Source: Patescibacteria group bacterium (GTDB lineage Bacteria > Patescibacteriota > Patescibacteriia > XYB2-FULL-38-15). Taken from it: a stretch of DNA of 12,861 nucleotides. Made by a program: the position numbers and the translations under genes. The stretch covers positions 1-12,861 of the forward strand of contig JAHIRI010000058.1 in NCBI GenBank assembly GCA_018818855.1, in the 5' to 3' direction. Below are positions 1-7,077 of this stretch, piece by piece. Within the stretch, counting starts at the first letter, position 1; each line of letters begins with the position of its first letter. The notes under the pieces were generated by a model. It saw only the letters and a program-made list of their open reading frames with translations, did no database searches and was not told the origin of the DNA.

Positions 1-962
1 TCTTTACTTTCAATAGTTTTTGTTAAAGCAATATTTAAATCTTTTTGGCCCAAAGCTTCGCGAGCTTCTGCTAAAACGGTCTTCGCCTGCCCGGCTGTTT
101 GCTGGGCGACAAGCGTCGCGGCCGGATCAACCGGTAAAGTCAAAATATTAACTTGTCCCAGAACCGCCGCCACCCTTACTCCTGCAATTTCAATCTTTTC
201 TCCCACTCTTTTTAAACCACCACCTTCTGATTCTTCTGATAAAACCATTTCTCCCTGAGCGTGTTTTTCCACAATCATAGTCAGCGCCGCGTCGCTCGTT
301 TTATCCGCCAAATCAAGGCTTTGGCTTATGTTCTGCGTCGCATCATTAAGTTCCGGTAATTCGTTTGTGGCCCGAACTAAATCTTCTTGATATTCAGTCG
401 TTTTATTGTCAACAATTTTAGCGAATTCAACCGTATTCGCGGCAGATGATTCTTTATTCAAATTTTCCAATTTATTTTGTACCGTGGAAATTTCTTCTTT
501 AAATTTATCCATGGCCACATTGATCTTTTTAATTTTTTTCTGATCAGAATCAGTATTTTCTTTTATCTGCTTAATTTCATTTATTCTTTTTCCGGCCAAC
601 TCAACGTGGATTTTGGCCGATTCCTTTTTATCAAAAGTCAAAGCTACTTGCACTTTTTCCGACGCAATTTTCAAACCATAAAGCGCGTCGCCGGGTAATG
701 CTAATTGCGAAGCGGAAACTGAGAGACCACCGCCTAAAACAAGGGCAAAAACGGAAACGAGCGCCAAGACCGGCCGCGCGGCTAATTTCATCACTCTCCA
801 CGGAAAAACAATCTTTGATAATTCCATCGTCCATCTTTCATTCATCGCCGGCGTTGTACTTTTAATTTCAGACATCAAAACATCCCGATTGGATTTTTTC
901 CATTCGGCTCTTGGGGCGATCCCCTTCAAGTCTTTAATTTTCTTCATTATATCAGCGGACAT
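1..962 (-). CDS. DUF5667 single-pass membrane protein, C-terminus cut by the window edge
   Basis: I translated this open frame by hand; 320 codons are visible and it has no stop before base 1. Residues 1-58 are a charged, probably cytoplasmic segment. Residues about 60-84 form one hydrophobic transmembrane helix. From about residue 88 the pattern LPGDALYGLK followed by SEKVQVALTFDKKE and an EL.GKR helix matches the DUF5667 family. The remainder, about 120-320, is rich in Lys, Glu and Ala and probably forms long extracytoplasmic helices. The start ATG at 962 overlaps the sigma factor gene by 11 nt; an in-frame ATG at 947, just after the sigma stop, is an alternative. Neither has a Shine-Dalgarno sequence. 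Such sigma/DUF5667 pairs are common in Patescibacteria. By analogy with anti-sigma factors, the N-terminal segment could hold the sigma factor at the membrane. That role is inference; the family call is fairly secure. Confidence 0.8.
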   Translation of the reverse strand, partial: MSADIMKKIKDLKGIAPRAEWKKSNRDVLMSEIKSTTPAMNERWTMELSKIVFPWRVMKLAARPVLALVSVFALVLGGGLSVSASQLALPGDALYGLKIASEKVQVALTFDKKESAKIHVELAGKRINEIKQIKENTDSDQKKIKKINVAMDKFKEEISTVQNKLENLNKESSAANTVEFAKIVDNKTTEYQEDLVRATNELPELNDATQNISQSLDLADKTSDAALTMIVEKHAQGEMVLSEESEGGGLKRVGEKIEIAGVRVAAVLGQVNILTLPVDPAATLVAQQTAGQAKTVLAEAREALGQKDLNIALTKTIESK

Positions 963-1557
963 AAGTTTGATTTTTTAGTAAACTTTTTTGCGCCACCTCT
1001 CCCCTCAGGGCAGCAACCGCTCGATGAACTAGTACCCTGACTGCGCCTTCTGATTTTCCTAAAATTTCTGCTGTCTCCGTGATACTCATTTCCTCCACAA
1101 ATCTTAGAATTATTACTTCGCGATATTCTTCTCTTATTTTCTGCAAAGCCTTTTTAACTTCTTCAAGATCGGAAGCCAACTCAATTTTTTCCACCAAATC
1201 TTGTTTTACATCAATAATTTCCACTGGTAATTTTTCCTCATCATTTTCCTGCGGCAGGGCAACAAATTCTTTTTGATCCCGCGAACGGTAAAAATCTATT
1301 ACCGTATTTCTCGCGGTCTGGTACAGAAAGGCGCGTAAATTATCAATTACTTCTGAACCCATTTCATTTATATATTGCCAAGTTTTCAAAAAAACATCTC
1401 CGGTCAAATCTTCCGCTTCTTCTTTGCGCCCCACTTTAAAATAGATAAATCTATAAATCTGATCAACGTAGATATCGTAAAGTTTACCGAAGACTTCTGG
1501 GTCGCGGGTAGCACGCAATTTGAGGAAAAGATATTGTTCTTTCAAGCTTCTACTCAT
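952..1557 (-). CDS. ECF-like sigma-70 family RNA polymerase sigma factor
   Basis: This 201-residue protein has the two-domain layout of group 4 (ECF) sigma factors. Region 2 (about 21-93) contains the core-binding and -10-recognition helices, with the motif EEAEDLTGDVFLKTW and then RAFLYQTARNTVIDFYR. Region 4 (about 132-187) contains the -35-recognition helix-turn-helix, with the motif ITETAEILGKSEGAVRVLVHRA. Regions 1 and 3 are absent, as expected for this group. It would direct RNA polymerase to a small set of promoters. It is translationally linked to the downstream DUF5667 membrane protein by an 11-nt overlap, which suggests that the partner controls it. A TATAAT promoter lies about 35 bp upstream. 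No Shine-Dalgarno sequence precedes the ATG. The family call is strong; its regulon and inducing signal cannot be read from the window. Confidence 0.95.
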   Translation of the reverse strand: MSRSLKEQYLFLKLRATRDPEVFGKLYDIYVDQIYRFIYFKVGRKEEAEDLTGDVFLKTWQYINEMGSEVIDNLRAFLYQTARNTVIDFYRSRDQKEFVALPQENDEEKLPVEIIDVKQDLVEKIELASDLEEVKKALQKIREEYREVIILRFVEEMSITETAEILGKSEGAVRVLVHRAVAALRGEVAQKSLLKNQTYVR

Positions 1558-1590
1558 TGAGACGTTTTTTTAGATTTTTGTTACAGCACT

Positions 1591-1619
1591 ATTATAGAGA
1601 AAAACCGCTAAAATTACAA
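1591..1619 (-). promoter_or_regulatory. Promoter of the sigma factor/DUF5667 operon
   Basis: On the minus strand, TTGTAA (1614-1619, 4 of 6 matches to the -35 consensus) and a perfect TATAAT (1591-1596) are separated by 17 bp. Transcription would begin near 1584 and give a leader of about 27 nt with no Shine-Dalgarno sequence. It looks like a housekeeping promoter rather than one obviously recognised by the ECF factor itself. Confidence 0.7.
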
Positions 1620-1715
1620 ATAATTTCACCACGGGGCTTTCCTATTTTTTGATTCTCTAACTATTTCAATGTTAACGTTGCTATACACAATATGTTTAGA
1701 TTGCTATTATCAAAT

Positions 1716-1724
1716 TTATCCACA
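1716..1724 (+). promoter_or_regulatory. Perfect DnaA-box sequence (TTATCCACA)
   Basis: The 9-mer TTATCCACA matches the strict DnaA-box consensus. CTATACACA at 1681-1689 matches 8 of 9 positions. An AT-rich tract follows about 110 bp downstream. The box lies 9 bp upstream of the -35 element of the HTH gene, so a DnaA-linked regulatory site is possible. A single perfect 9-mer can occur by chance in AT-rich DNA, so confidence is low. Confidence 0.3.
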
Positions 1725-1733
1725 CCCAAGCTC

Positions 1734-1761
1734 TTTACAAATAACTTCAATGTTTTATAAT
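1734..1761 (+). promoter_or_regulatory. Promoter of the small HTH gene
   Basis: TTTACA (1734-1739, 5 of 6 matches) and a perfect TATAAT (1756-1761) are separated by 16 bp. Transcription would start near 1768 and give an unusually long leader of about 124 nt before the ATG at 1892. The leader has no Shine-Dalgarno sequence. Confidence 0.65.
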
Positions 1762-1891
1762 ATAAATGTGAACAGTAATTTATACATTACCTTAACAGCA
1801 ATATAAACTTTTGGCAAGCCCAGGCTGTTGATTTTAAACCATTAAAGTTAATTAAAATAATTAAATAAATAATAATATTAATTTACACAAT

Positions 1892-2167
1892 ATGGCCAAC
1901 CAAAATCCAATTCGAGTTTCCGTATCTGAGGCCGCTCGCCTCTTCGGAGTTAATCCGCTTACCGTCCGTCGAGCGATTAAAGATCAGCAACTGCGCTACG
2001 TAGTCGTCCGGGGAAGGTACAAAATTGACTTTGCAAGTTTGGTAAAATGGTCTCAACAACGACCACTCGTAAAATACAAAACTGAAACAAAAGGACTTGG
2101 GCAATACGTAGAAAAATGGCGGATTAAAAACACTCTCTACTCCCCAAACCCAAAATCTACGGAATAA
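1892..2167 (+). CDS. Small HTH_17/excisionase-type DNA-binding protein
   Basis: This 91-residue protein has a MerR-like winged helix-turn-helix at residues 8-56. The pattern VSVSEAARLFGVNPLTVRRA is the recognition fold, followed by a wing (RYVVVRGRYKIDFASLVKW) and a basic, Pro-containing tail. Excisionases, transposon regulators and small transcription factors share this fold. It is the only rightward gene in the window and has its own promoter, a long leader and its own terminator. No integrase, att site or other mobile-element gene is near, so a standalone transcription regulator is more likely than a phage excisionase. Its target is unknown; divergence from the sigma operon makes the shared intergenic region a natural candidate. 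The start is chosen because the frame before it is AT-rich and non-coding. Confidence 0.85.
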   Translation: MANQNPIRVSVSEAARLFGVNPLTVRRAIKDQQLRYVVVRGRYKIDFASLVKWSQQRPLVKYKTETKGLGQYVEKWRIKNTLYSPNPKSTE

Positions 2168-2189
2168 ATTTTTTGCTACAACATTCGGG

Positions 2190-2233
2190 ATTAAAAAGAC
2201 TGAGGAATCGCCCCCAGTCTTTTTAATTTTTTT
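2190..2233. terminator. Bidirectional intrinsic terminator between convergent genes
   Basis: A perfect 13-bp inverted repeat (arms 2190-2202 and 2215-2227) encloses a 12-nt loop. T-rich tracts follow on both strands. It ends the rightward HTH gene and the leftward glycosyltransferase gene, whose stop codon lies at 2239. Confidence 0.9.
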
Positions 2234-2238
2234 ATTCT

Positions 2239-3390
2239 TTATTTTGCACCAAGATAAACTTTTTTAACTTCAGAAACTACATACTCCCAATTATAATTTT
2301 CCATAACAAACTTCCTGGCTTCGGCGCCCTTTTCCAAAAGATCATGCCTTACTAAAACTTCTCTAAGCCGCAAAGTTAAATCAGAAACATTTTTATTTTG
2401 GAAACTAAATCCATAATCTTTTATCAATTCCATGTTTTCCGGAATATCAGAAGCCAAAACAACTTTTCCATAACTCATGGCCTCAAGCACAGCGACTGGC
2501 AAACCCTCTGATTCTGAAGGGTGAACAACCGCCAAGGAATTTAAAAATAAATCCTCAAGCGGCCGGCCAGATTGAAATCCGACAAAAACAACGCTTTGAT
2601 CATCTTTAGCTAAATCTTTAAGTTCTTTTACATAATCATCAGTAAAAACTGAATCCCCGGCAAAAACTAATTTCAAACCAGAAAAACTGGCGTCGTTCTT
2701 TCTGATATCCTGAAAAGCCTTAATCAAATAATGCGCGCCCTTATGACGAACTAAACGAGAAACCATCAATAAATATTTGTCCTTTTCCAAATTATATTTT
2801 TCCAAAATCTCTGACGGCGAGCTCGGATAATTTTCTCCTGCATTTACATTTACGCCGTTTGGGACATAGGCAGTATCTTTATCATAAGCCTCGGAACAAT
2901 ATTGCTGCAGGGTTTTTGAAACCGTAATTGTTTCATGAGCAAATTTACAAGCGGCCCACTCCCCCATCCTCAACATTAATCTAGAAAAAAATCCCCACTT
3001 TTGATGTTTACGGTCAATACAATGAAAGGTGGTCACAACTTTAATTTTTCTACAAAAAATTCTCGGCATCCAAGAGAGCAAAGACGGACCAACACCATGA
3101 TAATGAATAATATCGTACTTGCCAAACATGGCATAAATTGTCGCCAAAAAAGTATGGGAAATCGCGTCCAAATGCTTTGTTTTTAAAGATGGCAAATAAA
3201 CTAAATTTATACCTTTATAAATTTTTAACTTTTCACCCTTTACTTCTGACTTATTACCATACCATGGCCGGCAAAAAACAGTAACATCAAAACCGCCCTC
3301 GGATAGACGAGCGGCTAATTCCTCTACGTGGCGCTCAATGCCGCCGTAGATTGCTGGTATTCCTTTTTGGCCAATCATGGCAATCTTCAT
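2239..3390 (-). CDS. GT4-family glycosyltransferase (DUF1972/rhamnosyltransferase-like N-terminus)
   Basis: This 383-residue retaining GT-B glycosyltransferase would transfer a sugar from an activated nucleotide donor to a lipid-linked or surface glycan at the cytoplasmic face of the membrane. The N-terminal half opens with MKIAMIGQKGIPAIYGGIER, the GIPA.YGG.E pattern of the DUF1972 group, which includes rhamnosyltransferases. The C-terminal half (about 200-380) is the nucleotide-sugar-binding Rossmann domain, with VSRLVRHKGA near 210-219 and the EX7E motif at E295/E303. The length is normal. It has its own TTGACA promoter and a terminator, so it is transcribed separately from the six-gene glycan unit that starts further right. 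Sugar and acceptor specificity cannot be assigned; the rhamnose idea rests only on N-terminal resemblance. Confidence 0.92.
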   Translation of the reverse strand: MKIAMIGQKGIPAIYGGIERHVEELAARLSEGGFDVTVFCRPWYGNKSEVKGEKLKIYKGINLVYLPSLKTKHLDAISHTFLATIYAMFGKYDIIHYHGVGPSLLSWMPRIFCRKIKVVTTFHCIDRKHQKWGFFSRLMLRMGEWAACKFAHETITVSKTLQQYCSEAYDKDTAYVPNGVNVNAGENYPSSPSEILEKYNLEKDKYLLMVSRLVRHKGAHYLIKAFQDIRKNDASFSGLKLVFAGDSVFTDDYVKELKDLAKDDQSVVFVGFQSGRPLEDLFLNSLAVVHPSESEGLPVAVLEAMSYGKVVLASDIPENMELIKDYGFSFQNKNVSDLTLRLREVLVRHDLLEKGAEARKFVMENYNWEYVVSEVKKVYLGAK

Positions 3391-3429
3391 ATAATAAATA
3401 GCTTATTTCCGTCATTTTTATGACCCTAT

Positions 3430-3458
3430 ATCTTAGCAAATTTTAAACGTTTTGTCAA
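3430..3458 (-). promoter_or_regulatory. Promoter of the GT4 gene
   Basis: A perfect TTGACA -35 element (3453-3458) is separated by 17 bp from TAAGAT (3430-3435), which is preceded by TGC as in an extended -10. The predicted start near 3423 gives a leader of about 33 nt without a Shine-Dalgarno sequence. Confidence 0.75.
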
Positions 3459-3508
3459 GGGTAATGATTACAATCAGCCTTCTCTGCTTCCAATCAAAAT
3501 CTGTCGCT

Positions 3509-3543
3509 AAAATAAAATCAAAAACCGGCCTTCTGGCCGGCTT
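3509..3543 (-). terminator. Intrinsic terminator of the six-gene glycan unit
   Basis: On the minus strand a GC-rich hairpin (CCGGCC/GGCCGG, loop AGAA, extended by one G-U and two A-U pairs) is followed by TTTTTGATTTTATTTT. It lies 28 bases after the stop codon of the last gene of the unit. Confidence 0.85.
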
Positions 3544-3571
3544 TCTATCTCAACTGTGATTATCTTTATCT

Positions 3572-4894
3572 TTATTTGGCTACATTATTTTTCCCTCCCG
3601 CCAAGCTATCATAAATCAAATTTGTCGTAAGCCCCACCCCTTCCCTTTCTAAAAATTCACCCGTAAATTTGTCATCTCCAAAAATTTTAATTTGGCCAAT
3701 AAGTTCTGGCTCACTGCCAACTTGCTCAACGGTTGGCACGAGAATCACTTCAAAAGCAACGCCCCGTTTTGGCCAATCTTCCCCAAGATAACGCTCCACT
3801 TCCCCAACCCTCCAATTAACTTGCCGACGTGCAGAATTGTAAGTTAGCTGTCCTAAATTAACACTCATCCTTCCCGTCCAAGAAACATTTGGCGGCAAAA
3901 TCGCGGAAGCAGAAACATTGCCCAGATCATTTAAATTATTATTTACACTCCAAAAAATCCAATATGTTGTCTTCTCCCCAACTTTCGGCGGCAGAGGGCC
4001 AAGACCCAGCTGATCCCCTTCTGGAGTGTAATATCTCGCAGCGCTCTCCAAAACTAAATCTGAATTAAACTTGTCTTCCCGGACAGTGGTTTTAAAATTA
4101 TGAGATTCTCCAAACCCACTTTCCAATTTATAAGAAATTTCCAACCAACTTTTAAGAACTCCCTCAAATTTTAACGCCTTAGCCGGTTCTGCAATCCGAC
4201 CCGTACTGACCTTAAATTTTAATTCTCCTTTTGTTCCCGGGGTCAACTTAGCAAAATCCGGAATTTGATCTTTTGTCCAAACGACTGCCCCGTTGCGCAA
4301 AGCCCCATGCTCCGAGGAAAATTGATTAAGATCAATTGGCGCCCCCTCTAAATCAACTTTTATAGCAACATCATATATATCTTTACTTCCCCCATTACTA
4401 TATAAAATTACATATTCCAAATCTTCGCCAGGATTTAAAACTGCCCGGACCTCACCATTAATTTTCATTTCTGTTTTGAGCAATGACTCGGAAATCGTCC
4501 CAAAAACTCCGTCGCCCACCGTAGTATTGGTAAAATCAAACCAAGAAAAATTTCCACTCATTTTGCTCGAAAATAAATAAACATTAAAACCAAAAAGAAG
4601 TCCAATCACTCCCAGCAAAATCAAATCTACAAAAAATAATTTTCTGGCTTGCCCATATTTTTTTTCATAACTTTCTTTAAGACCTTGATAAGGCGCCGCA
4701 AAAAAATTTATTGTGCCAACAAAAACATTTCCTTTCTTTTTTCCCAATTCAGCGGGCGGCTCTTTTGCTTCAACTTTTACCACCCCGCCCCCGCGCGAAC
4801 AAACCATTTCTTCTTTATCAGACGACTCCACACAAACCACTTCTTCCGGCGAAGACGCTGATAATTTTTCTTTCTTATCTTTTATTTTTTTCAT
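3572..4894 (-). CDS. Single-pass membrane protein with a large extracytoplasmic beta-rich region, function unknown
   Basis: I do not recognise this 440-residue protein at family level. Residues 1-84 are hydrophilic and probably cytoplasmic, with acidic and Lys-rich stretches. Residues about 86-108 are one transmembrane helix (LILLGVIGLLFGFNVYLF). The remaining 330 residues lie outside and look like beta-sandwich modules: LNPGEDLEYVILYSNGGS near 150-170 resembles DUF11/CARDB-like adhesion repeats, and a second module near 305-400 contains PPKVGEKTTYWIFWSVNNN. There is no sorting signal at the C-terminus. It is the last gene of the glycan unit, 17 nt after the glycosidase-like gene and before a terminator, so a surface scaffold or glycan-assembly partner is plausible. 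The topology is well supported; the function is inference. Confidence 0.8.
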   Translation of the reverse strand: MKKIKDKKEKLSASSPEEVVCVESSDKEEMVCSRGGGVVKVEAKEPPAELGKKKGNVFVGTINFFAAPYQGLKESYEKKYGQARKLFFVDLILLGVIGLLFGFNVYLFSSKMSGNFSWFDFTNTTVGDGVFGTISESLLKTEMKINGEVRAVLNPGEDLEYVILYSNGGSKDIYDVAIKVDLEGAPIDLNQFSSEHGALRNGAVVWTKDQIPDFAKLTPGTKGELKFKVSTGRIAEPAKALKFEGVLKSWLEISYKLESGFGESHNFKTTVREDKFNSDLVLESAARYYTPEGDQLGLGPLPPKVGEKTTYWIFWSVNNNLNDLGNVSASAILPPNVSWTGRMSVNLGQLTYNSARRQVNWRVGEVERYLGEDWPKRGVAFEVILVPTVEQVGSEPELIGQIKIFGDDKFTGEFLEREGVGLTTNLIYDSLAGGKNNVAK

Positions 4895-4911
4895 ATTATT
4901 TAAAATTATTT

Positions 4912-7056
4912 TTAAAAAGAAAAAATATCGGTTGTTTGCGCAACAATTTCTTCTTTTGCGTCATTATCAAAATCTCCTGCGGCAACCGTTACCCCGCCGC
5001 GACTTTGTGCACCAAAAGCAAAGAATCTTGTTTTAAGTGAAAAATTTTGGGCATCAAAAACTTTAATCTCCGGACTGCCGCCAACTCCTGGACCAGTAAT
5101 AATTTCCGCCCGGCCGTCACCATTCAAATCAGCCATAGCTACATTCACCCCGCCGCGAAAAGCCGGATCGTACGCGAAAAATCCCGGATGCATTAATTTT
5201 CCCCCGCCGGAAAAAACCCTGACATGCGGACCGCCACCAAAACCAGCGCCAGTTATAATTTCCGGCCAGCCGTTTCCGTCCGTATCGCCCACAGCCACGG
5301 AAACGCCGCCACGGAAATTTTTTCCATAAGCAAAAAACCCCGGGTGGATTAAACGCCCCTGCCAATTAAAAATTCGAACGTGCGGACCGCCGCCGCGCAA
5401 AGTGCCTGTAACAATTTCCAATTTCCCGTCATGATTCAAATCGCCAACCGCGAAATTAATTCCTTTGTCGTAATTTTGATCATACGGAAAAAATGAATAA
5501 AGTTTCTTTCCGCCACTATCAAAAATTTCCACTCTTGATGAATCTGCCACCACGGTTTCACGCGCTCCATCCTGATTTAAATCAACAATCATCACCTGGC
5601 TCGCCGGTTTATAATTTTCTTCATAAGTAAAAAATCCTGTCTTTTTCAATTTTCCATTCTCATCAAAAATACGAGCGAAAGAACCGTTTTGAAAATTGGA
5701 AACTGTTGCTACTTCAGCACGGCGCAAGAGAACAATCCCATCCTTTGGCGAAAGATAAACGCTTTTTACGACCGCTCCGCTGTTTGTCGCCTTATCCTGG
5801 CTGCCGTGAATTTTTTCAAACTCGTCTCCCAAATTAACTGTCTTAGCCGTGTCTCCTGAATTTACAAGAACAATACCATTTTGAAAATCTCGACGCCAAA
5901 CTCCGGCGGCAACCTTTGTACTACCGGTTAAAACATTGTAAGCCGAATTCAGCGGCTTCCCCAAAGAAATATCGTATTCATCATACCACCACGTTTGATT
6001 GTGTGCCTGATCACCATAATCAAAACTAAAATAACCGTCGCCCAAAAGCGCGCTCGTAAGGCAAAATCTCATTTTCGCATAATCATCCTGACGGCCGGTA
6101 TTTTCCGTATTGCAATTCAAAATAGATGTCTTCGGCGCCTGACCATTGTTCAAAATAAAAAAATAATTATTTAAAACCTCTGTCCAGCTATATCTGTGAA
6201 AATGTTCTATGGATATGCCGTTTAGGTCCGAAAAATAAATCTTGCTACTCGCGCCGCCGGCTTGATTTCCAACAACAATTTTCCCGGGCGAAAGCTCTCT
6301 TGTCCGTCGAAAAATTTTATTCATTCCCTCTCGCCATTTTTGATCTGCCGTAACCCGCGCGTCGGCCCGACCGTCGCGATTCAAATCAATCTCATTGCCC
6401 GAAGGCATCCATGAAACACCATCCCACGCATTATCATAAAAAACCCCATCCCATAAATCTGAACTTAAAATTTCTCGGGCGACAAATTCCGGCAAATAAT
6501 CATTCCATTTTTTCCCATTACCATCAGTCATTGAATCGTCAGTAACATTTAACAACCACGTACCCGGCCACCAAACAAGACGACCGCCACCGGAGGAATT
6601 CAACCACCAATTGTCAGACATTCCATTGTAAAGTTTTCTCCGTAAACTGTTTGATCTTAATCTATAAACACTGGAAGTAAATTCTTGCGTGGTAATATAG
6701 GCCAAAATTTTAACCTGCTGATTGTATTCCCTAATTTTTTTTAAATTTTCTGGCGTGTTTACCATTGCCTCCATATCAATTACCAGAACATCCCACTTGG
6801 CTAATTCTTTTGCCTCGGAGTCTGTCACATCCCATTTAAAAAAAAGGTTGGCCAACCGCGGATATTTTTCTTCCACCTTGACCGCCTGAATTTCAAAATC
6901 AGATTTTTTTTGATTATAAAAAACAGTCGAAACAGCTAATGCTCCGACTATTAAACTTAAAGTTAAAAATTTAAAATATCTATTTCTGAACCAAAACAAA
7001 CCCACCCCCACCCCCGGCGCATCCTGATCAATTTTTATCTTTTGTTTTTGTTTCAT
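4912..7056 (-). CDS. Membrane-anchored putative glycoside hydrolase (GHL15-like) with five FG-GAP repeats
   Basis: This 714-residue protein has a short cytoplasmic N-terminus and a transmembrane helix at about 27-47. An extracytoplasmic barrel-like domain spans about 60-380, resembling the hypothetical glycosyl hydrolase 15 and GH114 groups. Barrel-strand motifs are WDVLVIDMEA (88-97), VKILAYITT (115-123), DGVFYDNAWDG (203-213) and GISIEHF (280-286). D208 and E284 are candidate acidic catalytic residues. A Ca-binding-type loop, DLNRDGRAD, lies at 224-232. Five tandem repeats of about 52 residues fill 457-714, four with a D.(N/D).DG-type loop and one (R5) with DFDNDAKEE. They resemble FG-GAP/VCBS propeller blades, fewer than the usual seven. 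It likely binds and cuts a surface or external polysaccharide. Activity is not proven. It sits between a glycosyltransferase and a membrane protein in the glycan unit. Confidence 0.85.
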   Translation of the reverse strand: MKQKQKIKIDQDAPGVGVGLFWFRNRYFKFLTLSLIVGALAVSTVFYNQKKSDFEIQAVKVEEKYPRLANLFFKWDVTDSEAKELAKWDVLVIDMEAMVNTPENLKKIREYNQQVKILAYITTQEFTSSVYRLRSNSLRRKLYNGMSDNWWLNSSGGGRLVWWPGTWLLNVTDDSMTDGNGKKWNDYLPEFVAREILSSDLWDGVFYDNAWDGVSWMPSGNEIDLNRDGRADARVTADQKWREGMNKIFRRTRELSPGKIVVGNQAGGASSKIYFSDLNGISIEHFHRYSWTEVLNNYFFILNNGQAPKTSILNCNTENTGRQDDYAKMRFCLTSALLGDGYFSFDYGDQAHNQTWWYDEYDISLGKPLNSAYNVLTGSTKVAAGVWRRDFQNGIVLVNSGDTAKTVNLGDEFEKIHGSQDKATNSGAVVKSVYLSPKDGIVLLRRAEVATVSNFQNGSFARIFDENGKLKKTGFFTYEENYKPASQVMIVDLNQDGARETVVADSSRVEIFDSGGKKLYSFFPYDQNYDKGINFAVGDLNHDGKLEIVTGTLRGGGPHVRIFNWQGRLIHPGFFAYGKNFRGGVSVAVGDTDGNGWPEIITGAGFGGGPHVRVFSGGGKLMHPGFFAYDPAFRGGVNVAMADLNGDGRAEIITGPGVGGSPEIKVFDAQNFSLKTRFFAFGAQSRGGVTVAAGDFDNDAKEEIVAQTTDIFSF
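5080..5690 (-). repeat. Coding tandem repeats for FG-GAP blades
   Basis: The 3' third of the glycosidase-like gene encodes tandem repeats of about 52 codons (approximate bounds). Each has the order R(I/V)F, then GFFAY, then RGGV.VAVGD, then a Ca-binding-type loop and EIITG. The third and fourth copies are the most alike (PHVR.F through GFFAY and RGGV.VA), which points to a recent duplication within the gene. Confidence 0.75.
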
Positions 7057-7077
7057 ACAACTCGCAACTTACAACAA

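Larger units (their letters stand above)
1558..1891. other. AT-rich divergent intergenic region
   Basis: These 334 bases separate the leftward sigma factor gene from the rightward HTH gene, and I see no coding potential. They hold the promoters of both genes, a perfect DnaA-box sequence, and the leader of the HTH gene. From about 1838 to 1890 the sequence is almost pure A and T. The leader also contains weak inverted repeats, for example GTAAT/ATTAC near 1775-1790 and AACAGC/GCTGTT at 1794-1829. These are too short to claim a riboswitch. Confidence 0.6.

Noticed and set aside
631..834. 67-residue minus-strand frame (Arg/Phe-rich)
   Set aside because: It is a shadow frame inside the DUF5667 gene, which is open across the whole region and has a clear domain.
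1892..2167. Phage excisionase as part of an integrated element
   Set aside because: No integrase, att repeats or phage genes are adjacent; the fold alone is shared with ordinary regulators.
4649..5040. Overlapping plus-strand open frames of 70-109 residues
   Set aside because: They lie opposite two well-supported minus-strand genes, are low-complexity Phe/Lys-rich, and have no homology signature.
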